37,900 nucleotides of DNA, taken from assembly GCA_025355005.1 (NCBI GenBank), contig JANXLV010000234.1, forward strand, positions 1-37,900, in the 5' to 3' direction. Below the pieces are notes generated by a model. The model saw nothing but the letters and a program-made list of their open reading frames with translations. It ran no database searches and had not been told where the DNA came from. The DNA comes from Myxococcales bacterium (GTDB lineage Bacteria > Myxococcota_A > Polyangia > Polyangiales > Polyangiaceae). Shown here one piece after another: positions 35,322-37,900 of the stretch. How positions within the stretch are numbered: the first letter of the stretch is position 1; each line of letters begins with the position of its first letter. The position numbers and the translations under genes are program-made.

Positions 35322-36040
35322 CGGGCAAACCCGAAGTTGAGAGGTTGGCCGATGGGAAGCGTGGTCTTCGTGGTGTAGGAGAATGGCGGGCTGTTCTTCA
35401 CGCTCTTCAGCGCGATCTTCACGCGCACTTCCCACGGCAGGCGGTTCGGCTGCCCGGTTATCTGCGTGGTGTCCCAGGTCTCGACCCAGTTCCCCGTGAT
35501 CGGGTCCAGGTACTTCACGTCGAACGTCTCGATGTCCTCCGCCAGCACGCTGACGACGCCGCCGCGCAGCGGATCGATATCGATGGGCGTCTGCTCGCGA
35601 CGGACCAGGTCGAACTTTCCGTCGACCTCCGGATCCTTGACGACGAAGTAGCCGACCTCTGCCTGGTCCGACTCGTGCGACTCTTTTCCGATGCGGCGGT
35701 GGGCGAACGTCGTGAAGTCGATGCGGTCGAAGTCCGAGTAGCTCTGTCCGACGAACGCCGTATTGCGCGTCACGAGCGACACGTTCGTGGGCTGGTGCTG
35801 CGACAGGAACGCGCTCTGCAGCTCGCGCACGAGCCGCGCAGAGGCCTCGCGGCCCTCGCGCGCGCGGTCGGAGCGCAGCGTCTCTGCCTTCTTGCCGCGC
35901 GACATGGAGTCGAACGCGCCGTAGATGAGCAGGGACATCATCGCGAGGATGGTGAGCGAGACGAGGATCTCGATGAGCGTGAGCCCCGCTGCGTTTCGGC
36001 GCGCGCGCGTATGGCGGAGAGTATTCGCGATGGCGCTCAT
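35318..36040 (-). CDS. gspJ: Type II secretion minor pseudopilin GspJ
   Basis: A 240-residue prepilin-like protein. The leader (MSAIANTLRHTRARRNAAG) is cut before LTLIEILVSLTILAMM, with the conserved Glu5. The rest has GspJ-like features: RLVRELQSAFLSQ after the helix, a beta-rich domain with YFVVKDPEVDGKFDLVRRE and FDVKYLDPITGNWVETWD (typical for GspJ), and VRVKIALK near the end. ATG 36040 overlaps the gspI stop (ATGA). Acts with GspI and GspK to cap the pseudopilus. Confidence 0.93.
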   Translation of the reverse strand: MSAIANTLRHTRARRNAAGLTLIEILVSLTILAMMSLLIYGAFDSMSRGKKAETLRSDRAREGREASARLVRELQSAFLSQHQPTNVSLVTRNTAFVGQSYSDFDRIDFTTFAHRRIGKESHESDQAEVGYFVVKDPEVDGKFDLVRREQTPIDIDPLRGGVVSVLAEDIETFDVKYLDPITGNWVETWDTTQITGQPNRLPWEVRVKIALKSVKNSPPFSYTTKTTLPIGQPLNFGFAR

Positions 36041-36825
36041 CGGGCGATCCCCGGGCTGAGCGCGCCCGCCGGGCCAGTGGCCCCTCCTGCTCCTGCGGTG
36101 CCCGGGGTGCCGGGGCCGTTGGGAAGCGGCGCGCCGCCCTCCATGGGCAACGTGCCTGCGATGAAGCCACCGCGCTGCGGCTGCGTCACGTACTGGACGA
36201 TGGTGACCTCGCGCTGGTTCGGGCCTTCCTTCCACTTCACCTGGACGGTGACGCGGCGAATCGACGCCTCCATCATCGGCTTGATCTGCGGATAGACGAT
36301 TCCCATCACCATGCCGAAGATGCCGTCCGCGCCGCCCATCTGCTGCTGGAGCTGTCCGCCCATGGCCGCAAGACCACCGCCGCCACCATCGAAATCCAGG
36401 TTGAGGCCAGGGCCGCCCGCCGGATTGTTCATCTGGTTGCCGAACGCGTCGGTCGATGCCGTGGGAGCGCCATTGACGGAGCCGCCGTCACCGAGGCTGT
36501 TCTGCGGCGGATCCGGGAGCACGACCTTCTCGACGCGGGTGGTGCACCTGAAGCCGTCCTGATCAGCGTCCTCGCAGCAGGAGATCTCCTCGTCGATCTG
36601 ATCGAGCTCCGGGTAGCCGAGCTTGGTGGTGCGCTCTTCGATCTCGGTCATCTTGCAGCGCGCAAGCGTGCCGGCGGTGCCGAGGTTCGCCGCGCTGCGA
36701 TTCGAAGCGGCGAGCCCGCCCTGCGCAGACAGGATCACCGTCAACGCGAGCCCAAGGATCGCCATGGCGACCATGATCTCGAGGAGCGAGAAACCTCGCA
36801 GGCTTCTGCGGCGCCTTAGGAGCAT
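36037..36825 (-). CDS. gspI: Type II secretion minor pseudopilin GspI, enlarged
   Basis: A prepilin leader (MLLRRRRSLRG) is cut before FSLLEIMVAMAILGLAL, the usual GspI start. CKMTEIEERTTKLGYPELDQ and a C-terminal VTVQVKWKEGPNQREVTIVQYV complete the GspI signature. The 262 residues are about twice the common length. The extra comes from an acidic Cys segment (ISCCEDADQDGFRC), a Gly/Asn/Gln-rich insert (about 105-175) and a Gly/Pro-rich tail (about 225-262). ATG 36825 overlaps the gspH stop (ATGA). Confidence 0.9.
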   Translation of the reverse strand: MLLRRRRSLRGFSLLEIMVAMAILGLALTVILSAQGGLAASNRSAANLGTAGTLARCKMTEIEERTTKLGYPELDQIDEEISCCEDADQDGFRCTTRVEKVVLPDPPQNSLGDGGSVNGAPTASTDAFGNQMNNPAGGPGLNLDFDGGGGGLAAMGGQLQQQMGGADGIFGMVMGIVYPQIKPMMEASIRRVTVQVKWKEGPNQREVTIVQYVTQPQRGGFIAGTLPMEGGAPLPNGPGTPGTAGAGGATGPAGALSPGIAR

Positions 36826-37556
36826 CAGTAGACGACTCCAGTGCCAGCTGGGTCTTCGCGCTCGGAGGCGCCCTTGTCGTCGGTGGGGAGCGCGAGGGCG
36901 ACGGCGCCCTCCTTGACGGTGCAACGCCCGGTGAGCGGCGCGACGACGACGGACAGCGCGTCGGTCTCCATCGTGGAGTCGCCGAGGTTCAGCGTGATCA
37001 CGGCGCGCTCGGCCTGACCGCCCGGCCAGAAGTAGATGTACGCGCGGCCCTCGGTGCGCGGAAGATCGTCGTGTGCAGTCTGCACGGACTTGAACTTGAT
37101 GCCGCGCGGCAGCGGCTTTGGCCCCTTTTTGCCCTCGTTGCCGAGGCCCGGCGAGTCCACCTGCGTGTAGCGAGGACGCGGCGCGCGCGGTCCCTTCAGG
37201 ATGCGGTCGGTCTCGTCCAGGGAGATCTTCTCCTGCTCCGTCGCGGCCTCGGCGCCGCCAGTCGCGGACGTGTCCTTGGACGCGACGAGCATGGGAACGC
37301 GGCTCTCCTCGAGCCACACCTGATCGTTCTCGAGATCCATCACCAGGCGCACGCTCTTGCTCGTGGCGGTGGCGCGCGTGTACCCGACCTTCACCGCAGA
37401 CGCGAGGATCGCCGCGGCGTGCTTCTGCCGCGCCGTTGCGACCTGCCCCGACCCCGCGACGATGGCGCCGAGCATGATCCCCATGATCGCGAGGACCACC
37501 AGGATCTCGACGAGCGTGACGCCGCGCTGTTGGCGCTTTTGGGTCGGGTACTTCAC
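36825..37556 (-). CDS. gspH: Type II secretion minor pseudopilin GspH
   Basis: A 243-residue prepilin-like protein with leader KYPTQKRQQRG and helix VTLVEILVVLAIMGIML (Glu5 present). The globular part has KVGYTRATATSKSVRLVMDLENDQVWLEE, a GspH/FimT-type strand arrangement, a linker rich in charged residues (90-140) and a late strand pair YIYFWPGGQAERAVITLNL. GTG 37556 lies seven bases after the gspG stop. Longer than the typical 170 residues because of the linker. Confidence 0.88.
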   Translation of the reverse strand: MKYPTQKRQQRGVTLVEILVVLAIMGIMLGAIVAGSGQVATARQKHAAAILASAVKVGYTRATATSKSVRLVMDLENDQVWLEESRVPMLVASKDTSATGGAEAATEQEKISLDETDRILKGPRAPRPRYTQVDSPGLGNEGKKGPKPLPRGIKFKSVQTAHDDLPRTEGRAYIYFWPGGQAERAVITLNLGDSTMETDALSVVVAPLTGRCTVKEGAVALALPTDDKGASEREDPAGTGVVY

Positions 37557-37563
37557 GTGGGTA

Positions 37564-37900
37564 TTACTTGGCGACCTGCGTCTCCGGAATGCGGATGTCG
37601 TCGGCGGTGCCTTCCTTCTTGTCGGGACCGAAGCTCACGACGGTGAGGGAGTCGTCGTCGCAGATGATCTTGTAGGGAGACTCCCACGCGTCCGTGATCT
37701 TGGCGGTGGCGGCGATCTCGCGCTCCGTCTTGAGGCGCTCCGCCGTCGGGCACTCCGAACCATGGCTGGTGCGCCACAGGTCCGCAGCCTGCTGCAGCGC
37801 GATGGCGCTGTTGCGGGTCGTGTCCTTCTGCGCCTGCTGGAACTTCGGGATGGCGAAGACCGCGATGGTGCCGCCGATGAGGCCGACGATCGCGAGCACG
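37564..37900 (-). CDS. gspG: Type II secretion major pseudopilin GspG, N-terminus outside window
   Basis: Only the last 111 residues are seen; the prepilin leader and first part of the helix lie beyond 37900. The visible part starts in the hydrophobic helix (LAIVGLIGGTIAVFAIPKFQQAQ), continues with RNSAIALQQAADLW, and ends with the GspG C-terminus DAWESPYKIICDDDSLTVVSFGPDKKEGTADDIRIPE, containing the D-x-W-x-x-P-Y and the Ca-binding G-T-x-D-D-I. As the major pseudopilin it forms the body of the pseudopilus. Upstream gsp genes probably continue outside the window. Confidence 0.93.
   Translation of the reverse strand, partial: VLAIVGLIGGTIAVFAIPKFQQAQKDTTRNSAIALQQAADLWRTSHGSECPTAERLKTEREIAATAKITDAWESPYKIICDDDSLTVVSFGPDKKEGTADDIRIPETQVAK

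Overview
The window looks like chromosomal core DNA of a myxobacterium (Myxococcota, probably the Polyangia/Sorangium side). This is inferred from very high GC with strong third-position GC bias, frequent GTG and TTG starts, dense gene packing, many lipoproteins, a Ser/Thr kinase next to PilZ-like and PEGA-like genes, a Roadblock/LC7 protein and a type II secretion pseudopilin cluster. I see no rRNA, tRNA, CRISPR array, insertion sequence or prophage gene. No stretch over about 180 bases lacks a gene; the longest gaps (1272-1427, 7166-7343, 14748-14898, 23236-23402) are promoter or leader regions.

Layout. 1-1271 (-): partial protein with two degenerate histidine-kinase-like halves. 1428-1769 (+): small unknown gene, convergent with 1779-3107 (-), an aconitase/LeuC-like protein that has lost its Fe-S cysteines. 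3202-6612 (+): tight cluster Roadblock protein, aroQ, accB, accC, unknown gene. 6614-7165 (-): MarR regulator with a near-perfect palindrome upstream. 7344-10642 (-): tolQ-tolR-tolA-tolB. 10754-11783 (+): two small lipoproteins. 11839-12699 (+): rhomboid-fold protein without catalytic residues. 12711-14747 (-): six-repeat surface lipoprotein. 14899-16682 (+): pyrB-murI. 16705-18000 (-): hom. 18069-19655 (+): membrane transglutaminase. 19674-26077 (-): purD, DUF1015 gene, lon, propeller-like lipoprotein, in that transcription order. 26131-29893 (+): PilZ-like protein, Ser/Thr kinase, PEGA-type protein. 29906-37900 (-): gspG(partial)-H-I-J-K-L-M-N followed by a BtpA-family gene.

How the parts work together. 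The tol genes build the envelope-spanning machine that keeps the outer membrane joined to the wall. The gsp genes supply the pseudopilus and inner-membrane platform of a type II secretion system. accB/accC feed malonyl-CoA synthesis, while aroQ, pyrB, murI, hom and purD are housekeeping biosynthesis. The 26131-29893 block looks like a signalling operon because its starts and stops overlap.

The most unusual content is a set of enzyme-fold proteins stripped of catalytic residues: the aconitase-like, rhomboid-like and kinase-like proteins. I do not see a clear new multi-gene defence or mobile system; most of the window is ordinary core genome.
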